NCBI GenBank assembly: GCA_002794785.1
Contig: NBBA01000004.1
Span: 2,294,001-2,358,000 of the forward strand
Direction of reading: 5' to 3'
Source: Coniferiporia sulphurascens
Taxonomy: Eukaryota > Basidiomycota > Agaricomycetes > Hymenochaetales > Hymenochaetaceae
Length of the DNA stretch: 64,000 nt
Position numbers and translations under genes: made by a program. The notes beneath the pieces are model-generated. The model ran no database searches, was not told the origin of the DNA, and was given only the letters and a program-made list of their open reading frames with translations. The stretch's first letter is position 1. Every line of letters starts with the position of its first letter. Below are positions 22,460 through 34,176 of this stretch, in pieces.

Positions 22460-24890
22460 TCATTTGACTGCCCTGCATGGTCCCAAAATTAATATGTTTG
22501 GAGGGCGCATTCTCCCAACGCACGCTGTGTCGCCTTGAATGAAAAAAAGCGAAATGACAGAGAAGCTCCTCATACAGTCGCACCGGCCCCGATGACACCT
22601 ACGCTGGGCTAGGGGCTCACGAGAGACTGGAGACGCCCGAGCGCTTGAGGGCTGGGGGTACCGAAATGAGCATAAATGAGCCATTCCAGGAACGCGAGTA
22701 GAAGACCCACTGTCAAACGGTATGTTCGGGCGAATAGACTGCGCCCAGACTGTGTCGAATCCACTATGATTATCCAATTGCATTCAGTACATGAAACGGA
22801 TAATGATGTCGAAGAAGAGAACAATAGAAATACGTACTTCGGCCCACCTAAGTCGTTTACCTCATTTGGCTCGAGGCTGCCCGTATCAGTGCCACAGCAT
22901 GGCGAACTCGTCCCCCATACTGCCCAAAGCAAAAGGTCAGCAAACAAGAATTCAGAGGTTGATAGAAGTTCATTAAGAGAGTAAGTCTTCTTGTCACATG
23001 AGATAATTTATCTGCTTGAAAGCCGGATAGGGTGATGAAGTGGCGAAATTGAAAGAAAAGCTCATTATGAGATCACGCACGCGGTCCAGCGGCCCAGGCG
23101 GACCATCCGATGTATACGTCATTCGCCTCAAGAAAGGTTAGGAGGTCGGTCACAAACTGCGATCAAAATCACAAGTGTTTAGTTTTTCTATCCGAGTCGT
23201 TTTCGACACATCAACCCGCTTACATTAAAGCAGTTCTGGTTGTTGGCGCCACCAAATTCGCTAATGACGGCTCTGCAAATACGCGGTTGATAACCAGGAA
23301 AAGAAACTAGCAACGTTCGGACGCACTTGAGATTATTTTCCTGAAGCCATGTAGTCAACGCAGCCAGGTTAGAAGGTCCTACGCAGTAATAGATTGTTAG
23401 CTGTATTGCTCGCACGAGCAAGGGATTTGAGCTCCTATGTCTACCTGGTTGTGTGCAATTATCATGGGAGCCCGAGAAATCCTCATCTAAATTTCAAGCG
23501 AATGTCAAATGGCGTGCTTCTCTTGCTTATATTTCTGCAACTAAACGTACCGAGATACTGTTTATGTCCGCCTTCAGTGCATGCGTATAAATAAAGAAAC
23601 AAAGGGCTCACCTCGTGGATGTCGATTGCCGTGTTTTTCAGTGGATCCACCAGCATGTTCATAAAGTCGCTCGATGGTGCATCACCCGCTGCACCGGTGG
23701 TTTGTGTCCACGAATGTCCGCCCGTGAAGCCGTTGCCAGGCGCGAGGATCAGCTGGGCTGCGCCAGTCGAACGAATACCGTCAATAGCAGCCTTTGAAGA
23801 AATTTCGGTCAAAGTGAGCGGAGAAAATGGGCCACATTGATTAGGCCATGTTTCCGTACCTGGTTGTTTTGAAGTATCAACTGTGTAGGCTATTCCGCAA
23901 AGGCAATCAGGTATTTCAATTTATGAAAGAGAACTCCCCCCAAAAAGAAGGCTCACCATGTCGTGTGGTTCGTTATTAATCCCAAAGACAACCTTCGGGT
24001 TATCTAAAAAGCGGCTTGCGAGTTCTTTCCAAAAATTTCCGAATTGCTCAGCTGTAGCAGCTAGGGGATCCGTCGTATTTCCAATTATCTATTGAGGATG
24101 AGGAAAAGGGAAACCATAAGTCTCAGAAATGGAAGGCATTTTAAGAACAAACTTACGCTGCCGGTGTTCGGTTGTTGTGAGGGGTCACTTTATTGTGGAA
24201 CTCTTAGCACTTAAATGTGCTGACGACTAAGTATGAAACTCACTTGTAGCGCATATAGTTGTGTGGGTCGAGGAGTGCGTACGCGCCTTTCGTGACGGTG
24301 ATGTGGTTGATGGCGTCCTGATACTCGCTGAAATACTATATGATAAGGATGCTGGTTTGGTAAGAAAGCTTAATTAGACTTCACGATTACTCACGGTCTC
24401 GTTGAATGTACTCCCGAGCCCAGTTTCGACCGGGCACATCCGTTCCTATTCTCATTGAGTAAAATTAGAGAACGTATGGGAGGTACTTTACCATCAAAAA
24501 TGTTACGCGGAAGAAGTTGATATGCTCCTGGTCGACAAAGATATCCACGGTGGTCTGAAGGAGAAATTGTACTTTAGCTTGTTTCTAGCTTGAATAAACC
24601 AATGGCGTCGCACTGTGTTGATGAAAGCAAAATCGACACCAAATCTCCCAGGGAGGCCTGTTCCCTTTGTCGCAATCGCGGAGAACACACCGAATTCCCC
24701 CCCAGACTAGACAGGGGAAAAAAGAGTTCGTAAGCCTCAATGTTTACTTGGGATAGACGCACTGTACCTCGTTCACACCCGCGTAAAGGATTTTCGCATA
24801 CGCCTCCGGGGCCATGATCCACAGAGACGCTGTGGAGGCTATGAAGCCCGCGGCGACCCGCCAAATCGATGTTGAAAATGCAGACGGCAT
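22460..24890 (-). CDS. GH5 endoglucanase (subfamily 5-like), complete
   Basis: Secreted cellulase. The start at 24888-24890 gives a signal-like peptide (MPSAFSTSIWRVAAGFIAST) followed by KILYAGVNESGGEFGV. Then come ATKGTGLPGRFGVDFAFIN, QEHINFFRVTFLMERMCPVE, YALLDPHNYMRYN, the acid/base Glu in GINNEPHD, TGAAQLILAPGNGFTGGHSW, DIHEYLDEDFSGSH, the nucleophile Glu in VISEFGGANNQNC and the WAAGP segment with WGTSSPCCGTDTG. About a dozen short introns are needed and all can be placed in phase. After SIRPNIP the frame continues through a low-complexity Ser/Pro/Arg tail to 22460; the true end may lie earlier. There is no CBM1 that I can see. The gene is on the same strand as the chitinase and sugar transporter, which suggests a common nutritional role but is not proof of co-regulation. 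Confidence 0.9.
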
Positions 24891-26037
24891 AATCGTGTAT
24901 ATCCCGTGTGCAAACTGTGCTCCTTCAAAACTGACCGCCTGTCAAAAGGGAGTTCTTTTGGAACCTGGAGATCGAAACGGAGCGCCCACTCCTGCGACCT
25001 TTATATGCGCGCACAGGACAACTAGGACATCCCCCGAAGCTATCCTATTTTTAAACGTCGTTGACATGCCGGCTAGGACATCACCCGCTGCATGCTGAGT
25101 CGTCGCCCTGCAACGGACAAAAACATCTCTCATAAGAGTCTGCTGCACTACCACGGAGGATTCTCGGCGTCGGACGAAATAGACACTAGCCCGCGCGCTG
25201 GTCGATTTATTCTTTTCGCCCACTACCAGAGGCGATTGTGGGACACGATCGTGGAAGTCTGGTCATATGCGTCGCCGTCAGTGCTTATTAGCGGTAACAG
25301 AAGCCGAGGCGAGTCACCACGCTAAATCTCTAGTCCGCTAGCTTGACGTTCGAATCACCTGCGACGCTATTGTTGTCCATATGAATGTGTAGGAGCAGAA
25401 GTTGTATCATGGGTTACAGGGCCACCAACCGCCTTAGACGTCGAAAGGAAAGAGCATACTTATACGATGAGCACACTACATCGTGAAACGTGCCGTTGCG
25501 CGCCACGTTACCCCGCCCGGGCATTGATATTGTTTAGTATGCTTCGACTCCCATCCCATAATAACAACCTTGGGAAAGCAGTCCTGACAGAGAAACAAGA
25601 TGCACGGTACGCACCCAGTACATTAGCACGTGGACTAAGGTGAGTGTGCGTGAATGCGCATTTAGCTGGTTGAAGTAATGCTGTAAGGTGCGGTCTTAAA
25701 TAAATTTAGCTGCGCAGAAGCTTTCGCACTAGAATTCGTGTTGAGGTAAAAAAAGATTTGGTAGACGTGATTCTAAACAAATACAGAAACAACAGCAGAG
25801 GACATATTTTGCATACAGCGAGCGAGCCACTTATCGTTACAACCATAGTCATCATCTAGCAATTAAGCAGTACTCGCGGACTAGCAACCCCCTCCTCATT
25901 GCCCGAGCCCCATCCTAACGCCCGACAGAACTGATCCGACAATATCCAGACACAATGCGATGTGGAAAGCGATAGCAATGATGATGCGATACAAGACAGC
26001 GACAAGCAAATCGTGTATGATCACTCCCAAGGTTCCC
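24891..26037. other. intergenic interval upstream of the GH5 gene
   Basis: About 1.1 kb holding the likely promoter of the GH5 endoglucanase and the 3' flank of eIF1A. No gene or repeat recognised. Confidence 0.5.
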
Positions 26038-26790
26038 TCAAATGTCCTCAATATCGAGATCGCTGTCATCGTTGTCACCGAACTCGAAGTTGCAGTCGTC
26101 ATCGCCTTCTTGGGCCTCGCCTGTGGCAGTCTCGTTAATCTTCGCATTCTCTGGAAGTTCACCGTAGGCTTTCACTGAAGAAGCACAGGTCAGGCGCATA
26201 TTAGCAGCGCGATCGTTCATGATAGCAACACTACGTACAATTGCGCGCCTCATCCGCAGTGTACTTCACGATTACATCCGCCTTGTCATCCTGGAACTCG
26301 CGCAATGACAGCAGAATGATATCGCCCTGGTTGATCCAGACCTAGTATTTTCCAGTGGCGTCAAGAAAAGGGGAAAATAACGAGATTCATGGTATACGCA
26401 CTTTCTTCCTCATCTTCCCTCGGATATGCGCGAGACGCTTCGAGCCGTCAAAGCATTGCGCCTCGAGACGTCCATTACCCAGCATTTTCGTCACCTGTGC
26501 GTACTCTGCAACCCACTCGTCAGTGATCCGATCTAGCAGAAGAATTACGAATTACGCCGTACCTTGGCCATCCTCCTTGAAGACAAGTTCACGCTTATCG
26601 TCGTCGTTCTCGTTCTTACCGCGCCTGCGATTTTTACCACCCTGTGATCGCAACAAAATGTCTCAGCAACTGCCACACAGGGAATAAAAAGACGCAACAC
26701 AAGCGCCGTCGCACCTTTCCCTTATTCTGCACGATTTGATCAGTAAAAGTGCAATCGGTTCGAGAGAGAGATTTGGCTTACCTTCGGCAT
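26038..26790 (-). CDS. TIF11: translation initiation factor eIF1A
   Basis: eIF1A binds the 40S A site and promotes scanning and start-codon choice. About 147 residues: a basic N-terminal tail ([19 protein letters not shown]), the OB fold ([60 protein letters not shown]) and a strongly acidic C-terminal tail ending [10 protein letters not shown] at TGA 26038-26040. Length and order match the family. The first exon is only 9 coding nt (MPK) and the second is 12 nt (26715-26726, NKGK). This 5' micro-exon arrangement places introns inside the functional N-terminal tail. All introns are GT-AG and in phase. This is a single-copy housekeeping gene and a good phylogenetic marker. Confidence 0.97.
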
Positions 26791-27370
26791 GATTTAGTGT
26801 GAGCGAAGTTCTCCGCTTAGCTGTCCCAGACGATGAAGTAGGAGCAGCGATGAGAGTCACGAGAGAGGCGGGGTCGGCGCTCCGAGTCTGAGGGGGCGGT
26901 TGACCCTATGCGGTACTGATGTAGGAAGTACCCGAAGACGTTCGGCAATTGCCGGTACGACTCATAGATAATTATTAGAATACCGTGGCCCGTGGTGCAG
27001 CTTTGCGCCGCATAGCAAAATATTTGTTTCCGCAAAACGCATATGGCAGAGAAAAGAAGAGAAAGCTTCATAAGCACCTATCACGTTTATGTTATAAAAG
27101 TGATTTTAAGGTCGAATGTTAACAAGGGGTGCATACATGTATAATACTTCGTATTTGCTATTTGTCTTACTGTAAAGAGTACATGCCCAACTCCTCGGAG
27201 TCGTAGAACCCCCTTCAACGGATCAACTTTTATATCCTCGACCATCATGCCGGCACAGCTTACAATAGTCGACTGAGTTTCCCCCCCCTCCATCCGCTTT
27301 TATTCTATCCCCTTAAAGTCGATGGACCCCCTCGCAAAGTCCTAATTGTATATCAGTGACCTATAATATA

Positions 27371-27442
27371 TCGGATATGGTGTAACGGCTAACATTGCCG
27401 CCTCTCACGCGGCAGCTCGGGGTTCGATTCCCCGTATCCGAA
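27371..27442 (+). tRNA. tRNA-Glu (anticodon CUC), intronless
   Basis: Same cloverleaf as the tRNA at 13490 with two changes: position 27390 (T for C in the D loop) and the first anticodon base 27404 (C for T). Acceptor stem TCGGATA/TATCCGA, anticodon loop CTCTCAC (anticodon 27404-27406), B box GGTTCGATTCC. A T6 Pol III terminator lies close behind at 27448-27453. Confidence 0.95.
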
Positions 27443-27673
27443 TGATCTTTTTTGTCTTCCTTTGTAGTTTCTTCCTTTCGTAGTACTCTTGCCTTCATTT
27501 GCTCCACGCAAAGTCGGATTCTATATATTCGCGTCTTCACAACAAAAAGCTTTGCAGCATACGTACACAATAGACGCATACATAGATAACAGGTAATCTA
27601 TTCGGGTTATCAAAAGATAAAGATAATGTTCGTGTCCTGCATAAATCGTCAGAATCGATACAACAAATCGGAT

Positions 27674-30240
27674 TTACGAGGAGCTTATTACCATCGGATG
27701 CGAGCTTGATAGCTGGGGGAAAGGTCAAGTTCTCATGAGCGAAGCAGAGATGAATATTATGGAGTGTCAAAAATACCTGTGGTTTCTGGCTGTACTTGCC
27801 TCTCAGTTCACCGCGTATGTTGATCAGCAACTCTTGGTACGTCTGTTGAGGTTGTCGACCTGGAACGGTGGCAAATCGCAAAAAATAACGACTTGTTAAA
27901 TGCTGCACAGGTTGAGTGACGAAGTGATACATACTCAGCGCATTGATGAATGCCTGCAAGAATTTCTGGTGTTAGCAAAGTGCATTCTGACGTTCGCACA
28001 GAGGAATAGTGACATACGTAGCTCATAGCTCCTGTGGCTTGACCCGCCTCAACTGTGTCGGCACTCGTCTGCGAGTCTTCGCATCCGCTCCACGAGATCT
28101 GTGTATTTTCGGGAGTCGTTAACGGGAACCATTGTGCCATTTGGACGGTAAATGAAGAGCGAGGCGACGTACGACATCTGCCGGACTAGTCCTCGTTTGG
28201 CGCGCATACGCCTCTGCCTTCTGTGTGCTACCCGTTGCGGTCTTGAAAAGGCCCATCGCGCCCTTAAGGACACCTTGCATGTCCTTCTGCGCGTAGGACT
28301 TCGCGACACTAAGTAAGCCCATTCCTGCCTCGGCAGCGAGGTTGGGCTCTTTAATCTTGCCCTCGGTTGAATACTGTCCGCACAATGCGGTTAACGAAAA
28401 CTATGCGTTGGAGAGCAGGAGATATGACGAACTATGTAAGGTAAATCTATGGGCAGAAGTCAGGGGTGCCAAACTTCTTGGCATAGGAGAAAAAGAATGC
28501 GCCATGACGCACCAAGTGCCGAGCCGGAGTGGCAGGACTAATTTCAAAAAGAGTATAAGTGTGCATGTCAAATCTGCACGGTGATCAGCTTACATCAAAG
28601 ATCGCCGTCAAGCGACAGCCAGGAGGTAGGGGTTTGACCTGAGATTAAGTTCATGAGGGATGAGCTCTCGCCACCTAGCTCAAATGCATTCCTACCATGG
28701 TAAAGAATATATCCTATAGCAGAAAAAAGTGTAATGTTCATAAATGTACCCGGCAATAAGGCAAGGAACTCACATCGTCAACAATATGGCTAGCTTGCTG
28801 GAAGTCTACGGGGTAGATGACTACACAAACCCAGGCATAAGCTTCTAATTGATATAGGGACCGTGTGCTGAAGCACCTTCGTCATAACCATCGGCTTCAT
28901 CCCCGTCTAGGTCTTTCGTTTGGCCACCATGCCCGGAGTCTACGTATGACTACATATCAATTGCTCAGATTAGCAGTGGTTAACACTTACAATGGAAGAA
29001 GAGCGAATCGTGTGGTTGAGCATCACGGATGAGCCACCCCATCGCCTCCATCTGCAAGTCCGAAAAACACAAGTAGGGACTGGTGTCAGGAAACCGGAAG
29101 AGATGGATGGGTAACAACTAACAATGTTGTTCTTAGTCGGAATTTGGCGCGGGTTCTGCGCGTCATCCGTAAGCATAACAATGTCGTCACCGCTGTAGCC
29201 ATGGCCTGTTATAAGAAAACATAATCGCCACGTCTTAAGCACAGTATGATGACTTGGCGTATGCGAAAAACCGCACTTATCAAAAAACGTCGCACATTAT
29301 GCGCGTCGTTGATACACCCCTTCAGTTCTGCGTCCTGTCCGAAGTAATTAATCCCGATCTAAACAAATATGGGTATTAGCGCCCATAACATAAGGGTGCA
29401 CAGTGGTGCACATAAGGAGAGCGCACGCACACAAAGCGCTTTCTTCCTCCCTGTGCATTGCGAGTATTGGAAGAACGGCTGCGCATCACGATTGTCAGGC
29501 CCTTGGAAGTGTGGACCGTAGTTCTGCACTCCCGCGGGGGGCATGTACTGTCTGCCACCTTCACCAATGTACAGTATCAATACACAAGGACAGACATGGC
29601 TGCAGGCACAACGCACCGGATGTAGGATGGGAACCGTAGTTCGGTTCAGGACGACCATAGCTACGGATATATTAGCCGTGGGGACCATGCACAACTTGTA
29701 AAGTATACTGGGACGTACGGGTCTTGGGCTTGGGCACCATAACCTCCATCTCTACTGTACCCTTCGTAGCCGCCGCCCTGTCCACCATAGCTGCCAACCC
29801 AGTCGTTAGTACGTCAAGTGACGAGTTTAGCCACGACTATGTCCTACCCTCCATAAGGTCCACCTGGGGGAGGAGGTCCAGGAGGTGGCATATACGAGTC
29901 GCCGTAAGACGGTGCATATGATGGCGCATAGCCTCCCGCTTGTGGCGGCGGTCCAGGTGGCGGTCCAGGCGGAGCGTTGTACCCTCCATATCCTCCGCTG
30001 TTCACACAATCGTTCCTCGTCAATCAAGCTTCGAGGATCGCGAGACACTCACCCATATCTGTGGAAATATGCTCAGTCAGCTCATGCGGGCGGTCTCGAA
30101 TATTAATCTCACCCTGGAGGAGGAGCCGGAAATCCTGGTACTTGTCCTGGAGGAGGACCTTGGGGAGGGCCATAGTCATAGACCTGTCTTTCTTGGTGGT
30201 GATTATGGTGATGGTGGTGATGTCCTGGATAACCGCTCAT
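27674..30240 (-). CDS. MCA1: type I metacaspase with His-rich and Pro/Gly-rich prodomain
   Basis: Cysteine protease of the caspase clan that cleaves after Arg/Lys and takes part in stress responses and protein quality control. ATG 30238-30240 opens MSGYPG followed by a run with nine His in ten residues, then PPQGPPPGQVPGFPAPPP and further Tyr/Gly/Pro-rich repeats up to the catalytic domain. The domain begins with FQYSQCTGRKKALCIG and NYFGQDAELKGCINDA. The catalytic His is in FFHYSGHGGQTKDLDGDEAD. The catalytic Cys is in DSCHSGSALG, which is completed across an intron near 28,537; LPPGCRLTAIFD precedes it. The p10-like part includes TSADTVEAGQATGAMSY. The end is at TAA 27674-27676. Introns are canonical and in phase. 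The prodomain resembles the Q/N/G/Y-rich domain of yeast Mca1, here with His in place of Gln. Confidence 0.93.
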
Positions 30241-31459
30241 CGTTGAAAGCTCAGTTGGTGAACAAGTAAGAGTTCAAGGTCGGGCGATGCGCCCTTAAAC
30301 CGAACAGTTGAGGCTAAGCACGAATAGCCACATTGAGATGTACGTAAGCGACGATCTCCGCGGATTCTTATTATCGTCACTAGTACTGACTGTCACATAC
30401 ATTTCACACTCCACCGGTTAAGCGGTTACAGCGATGTTGGGCTGCTCACCTAAACTTGTAATCGGAACTTGAAAAAGGACAGCATGCCGGTTGCATTTTG
30501 TCACCCTTTGTCACCCTTTCAGCTCTATGCACAAGAGCCACAAACAAGTATTCACCCCGGAATAGCTCGGCAACCTGCCTTGGCTTGTACTAAGTAAGTC
30601 CCAAGGCAAGCATATTGATCAATGTATATATTATACAAGCCGGTGGTCCCAAAAAGCATCTATTCGCTTAGAAACTAATTTCTTGACAATACTTGCCCCA
30701 TGACAATAACACATTTCGTCAAGAAGAATTGCACAATCATCGTTAAATATTCCTTCGGAGTGTACACGAGCATTCGCGGGACCGGTTTAGTTTTGTGGAA
30801 GCCGAGAATTGAATATTCACAAGAGGGGCCGTACATCATTATACACGGGACTTTAAGTACTAGTACTTACTGTACAAGCATAATAACTACTTATGAGATA
30901 GTAATATCGTGTGAGCCCTTTGCCTACAGGAAAGTGGTTTATCCCATAGACACCTCATACAGACCTTCTGTGGACGCTCTGTCCAGCTCTACTGATTCTC
31001 CATGTTGCTCGTGATGGTACTCAAGCTCTTTCACCTCCGATTTAACATCTGACACAGTGAGCTTGTTCTTGTCGGTGATTGAATGACACCTGCAGTCATC
31101 TACACATAATGCGGGTCTACTTTTGGAGCCGTAGCACGTCTCGCGACTGTTATTGAATATGCAACGGTATATGATACTGCGATCAGTCGAGCAATTTCTC
31201 TCAATATTGGAATGAAATTCACGCGTTCACGCACTTTCTTGGGTCACGGTGTTTACCGCCATGTACGCACGCTACGTTTTCGCAGCCCCGGGTCTGAAGA
31301 TGAAGTCAGTCAGGTACAAGTCGACATTATAAACGCACTGACCTTTGTCTTTTTCTGAAGGAGTCAGCGTGATCGTTTCAGTCATCGCCATTAATGAATG
31401 GGATGAACTCACATGCTCGACAGAGCGACGCCTGAATATTGATATTATGCTAACGAATC
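30241..31459. other. AT-rich gene-free interval
   Basis: Contains a short tandem duplication of tgtcaccctt near 30499, an 8 bp inverted repeat TGCCTTGG/CCAAGGCA near 30575-30608, and no protein-coding sequence that I recognise. A 104 codon frame at 30700-31014 has no motif or splice signature. Confidence 0.5.
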
Positions 31460-31716
31460 GGTATTAAATAAATATAACGAATGTACTAAATATAAAGATG
31501 TTCATATGAACACCCATCTTACTAAGAGAATGATAATGCAACGATAACGCAATCGAATAGGAGCTATGATAGTTATAGTATATGTAGCTCACGATAGATG
31601 TATATAAGGAGGGCTGGTCCCTACCATGAAATACATTGGTTTACGCTGATAACCCACCTTTGCCTCAACCTCACCACTGCACCTCATTGTCTACCACAAC
31701 GTGCGTAGATTTTAAG
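31460..31716 (+). repeat. direct repeat copy A (about 257 bp), LTR-element remnant candidate
   Basis: From gtattaaata to gtagattttaag. It shares with copy B the blocks catcttactaag, ataggagctatgatagttat, agtatatgtagctca, gatgtatataagga, catgaaatacat and cactgcacctcattgtcta. A TATATAAGG box inside resembles a core promoter. It is followed at 31728 by TGTTGACATTCC, a possible LTR 5' end. Confidence 0.75.
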
Positions 31717-32003
31717 AATTGGTTATTGTTGACATTCCACAGTGGAAGTGGATGACTCACAAATCCAAATAGCACATGAGATGAAAGACAAAAAAGACCA
31801 GACCAGTTGCATTGGTGAGTCTATTGCTAAAGTATGACGGGTGAAGTGATGGATGCAAAGTTAACCCGAAACAGGCATCTGCAATAACCACATAGGGCCC
31901 CTGGAACCCGGAAGAAGTTTAAAAGGGGTAAAGGGGTACGCAAAGTACATACTGTATACTGATAGCTGATGAGACATCGAAGGAGGTACAGGAGTACTAA
32001 GGG

Positions 32004-32255
32004 GGTATTAAATAATTATAGCAAGACAATATAAATAACAGATGGTCATATGAAGAACCATCTTACTAAGTGAATGATAACGCAATGATAATGCCATACG
32101 ATAGGAGCTATGATAGTTATAGTATATGTAGCTCATGGTAGATGTATATAAGGAGAGCTGGTCTCTGCCATGAAATACATCAGTTTACACTGATAATCCC
32201 ATCCCTCTACTCAACTACCACTGCACCTCATTGTCTAATGTGCGTAGATTTTAAG
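32004..32255 (+). repeat. direct repeat copy B (about 252 bp)
   Basis: Second copy of the repeat, 544 bp downstream of copy A in the same orientation, with many scattered substitutions. The copy is followed by a purine tract (AAGAGGGGG) and then TGTTGG at about 32264, the usual order of polypurine tract and LTR start in Copia-type elements. No reverse transcriptase, integrase or gag sequence is present nearby. Confidence 0.75.
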
Positions 32256-32870
32256 AGGGGGCATGTTGGTAGACTTCCTGCCTACTACTTTTTTTTGAGA
32301 GGTGTTGAATAAACCAGCGTTTCCGATATGAGTGGCGCTAGTTCCACCTTCGAGCCTGTTCTCGCGCAAATTACCAGCCAAGTAATGTTTTTTTGTTTTT
32401 TGTTTTCCAGTTCAACAACGAGTATTTGGAGAAGCAGATCGGTTGAGAGCAAGCCGGTCGTTTTCAAACCACTTGTTAGAAGAAATAAAATCGTGGGAGC
32501 GATTTATTATTACCGCTTTTTCCAGGAACTGCCCAAAGAAGTAACAAGTTTGAATTCGCCTCTCGACAATTTGACAGGGTTTTCACCACCTTATTCGCCT
32601 CCCGGAAAGCGCGGAACACTCGCCTTTGCGTACTTTTGTTGTTGGGAAAACGTTCGAAACTGCAAAAAGCGCCAAGAAGACCCTCCGCAGAAGCACAAGC
32701 CGGTTCGACCGATCAAGGTCCGATTTTTTCTTTCCTCTCACTTCATCTTCTTGTTTTACAAAATTAGAAGCGTCGCAGGAAAGAAAGAAAGTTTTACTGA
32801 AATTAAGAAAATTTTGCTCCGTTTCGCTATAACATAAAACGAAAACTGCCGACGTAAACCAAGCGCCCGA

Positions 32871-34176
32871 ATGGCAACGGACCAGGTGCTCACGCCCACT
32901 CCCACCCCGGCCGGTTACACTTTAGGACCTGCTCGCGGTAATGACACGGCATCTTCAGCTAACGACAAGGCGTCGCGCTGGACGCCTCGCGATGACATGA
33001 CGCTCGCGGACGCACTTGTCGAACAAAAGAGTCTGGGTAGGACTCGCGATGCCGCTTTCACGACAGATGCGTGGTCCGCAGTGGCGGCACGCATGGAGGG
33101 TAGCGAGCTCATCAGCGGTGGTGCGCGGAAGACGGTCACGCAGTGCAAGGCCCGATGGCAACGAGTGCGTGTTCTCCTTTTGCTATTCCTGAGTATGCAT
33201 ATTGGGCCGAGTTCGCTAACGTCATTGTGACTGTCCTTGTCCCCGTGAGCAGCTGAAGATCGAGTACCGCATCGTGAAACACCTGCGCATGCATCCAGGC
33301 TTCTCATGGGATGAGCAAACGCAGACTGTCATCGCGTCCGCAGCAAGCTGGGACACCTATATCGCAGTGCGTACGCGACCTATCTCTTCTTGCGTCGCAT
33401 AGCCACATTGAGTCTGCAAAACAATTATGCAATGCCTCCATTCCTCCTCGTGCTGCGTAGGATCATAGGGATGCGCAACCATGGAGGAAGAAAAGCTTCC
33501 CTGTGTACGATAGGGTGGCGTATCTTGTCGAAGACGAGCATGGACAGGACATAAGTACCTCGTCCAGGCGCCGCTGGGGTGGTATGGAAACCTCGGAGAG
33601 TGCATTGCACACCCTTCCTCCTAGCACGAGCGTATTCGCGGTAACTACGCCACCTGAAAGTGGCAAGTCGACTTTGCCGGTCAGACCTGAACCTGGCACC
33701 ACATTGGTACTGCCCTTCGGCAGGGGCGATGCAGCGCAGCAGGTAAACTCCTAGCCAACGATGGAGTTCACGTTGACCCATTCCGCCTTTGTTACAAGGT
33801 TTCTGCCCCTCCAGACGATGGGAAACGCAGACCGTCTCCTTTTGATGACCAAAGCGCGTCGACGAAGCGTCTTAGGTCTGCGACATCTTCGCCTGCTCTG
33901 CAGTTCGGCGGCCCTTCGTTCGGACAGGTCACGCAAGCAACCGCTCCAAACCCCGTGTTTGCCCCCGCACCGAGTCCAATGACGCGGATGGTTGCCGCCA
34001 TCCAAACAATGGAAGACACCGAGGGCCTCCCGGACGGGGACTTCGTCAAAGCTGTACAGCTCTTCCGGCGTAGAATGGAGGTGTCAGAAGCGTATCTTGC
34101 CATACAGAGCAGACGTGCACGATCGCTCTACTTACGGGCAGAACTGGAGGACTTTACGCGTCCGCAGGTTGGATAA
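32871..34176 (+). CDS. Myb/SANT-like DNA-binding domain protein
   Basis: A protein of the Myb/SANT-like (Myb_DNA-bind_3 type) group that is expanded in Agaricomycetes, some members being linked to Harbinger-type transposons. Four exons join in phase and end at TAA 34174-34176, giving roughly 360 residues. The N-terminal domain carries three spaced Trp: SRWTPRDDMTLADALVEQ, DAWSAVAARMEGSE with TVTQCKARWQR, and GFSWDEQTQTV with ASWDTYIA. It is followed by QPWRKKSFPVYDRVAYLVED. A disordered Ser/Thr/Pro middle leads to a conserved C-terminal helix region (LPDGDFVKAVQLFRRRMEVS, LYLRAELEDFTRPQVG). The frame is intact. No DDE transposase lies beside it, so it may be a domesticated or stand-alone regulator. 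The LTR-like repeats end about 600 bp upstream. Confidence 0.85.

Noticed and set aside
22609..22947. Independent small membrane protein on the minus strand
   Set aside because: Its first part (WGTSSPCCGTDTGSLEPN) is the C-terminal exon of the GH5 endoglucanase, and the hydrophobic rest is intron plus a wrong frame.
15324..24890. A secondary-metabolite gene cluster
   Set aside because: No polyketide synthase, NRPS, terpene cyclase or tailoring enzyme set is present; the genes are transport and carbohydrate-active enzymes.
30700..31014. 104 codon frame in the AT-rich interval
   Set aside because: No motif, no splice context, and located in a repeat-bearing region.
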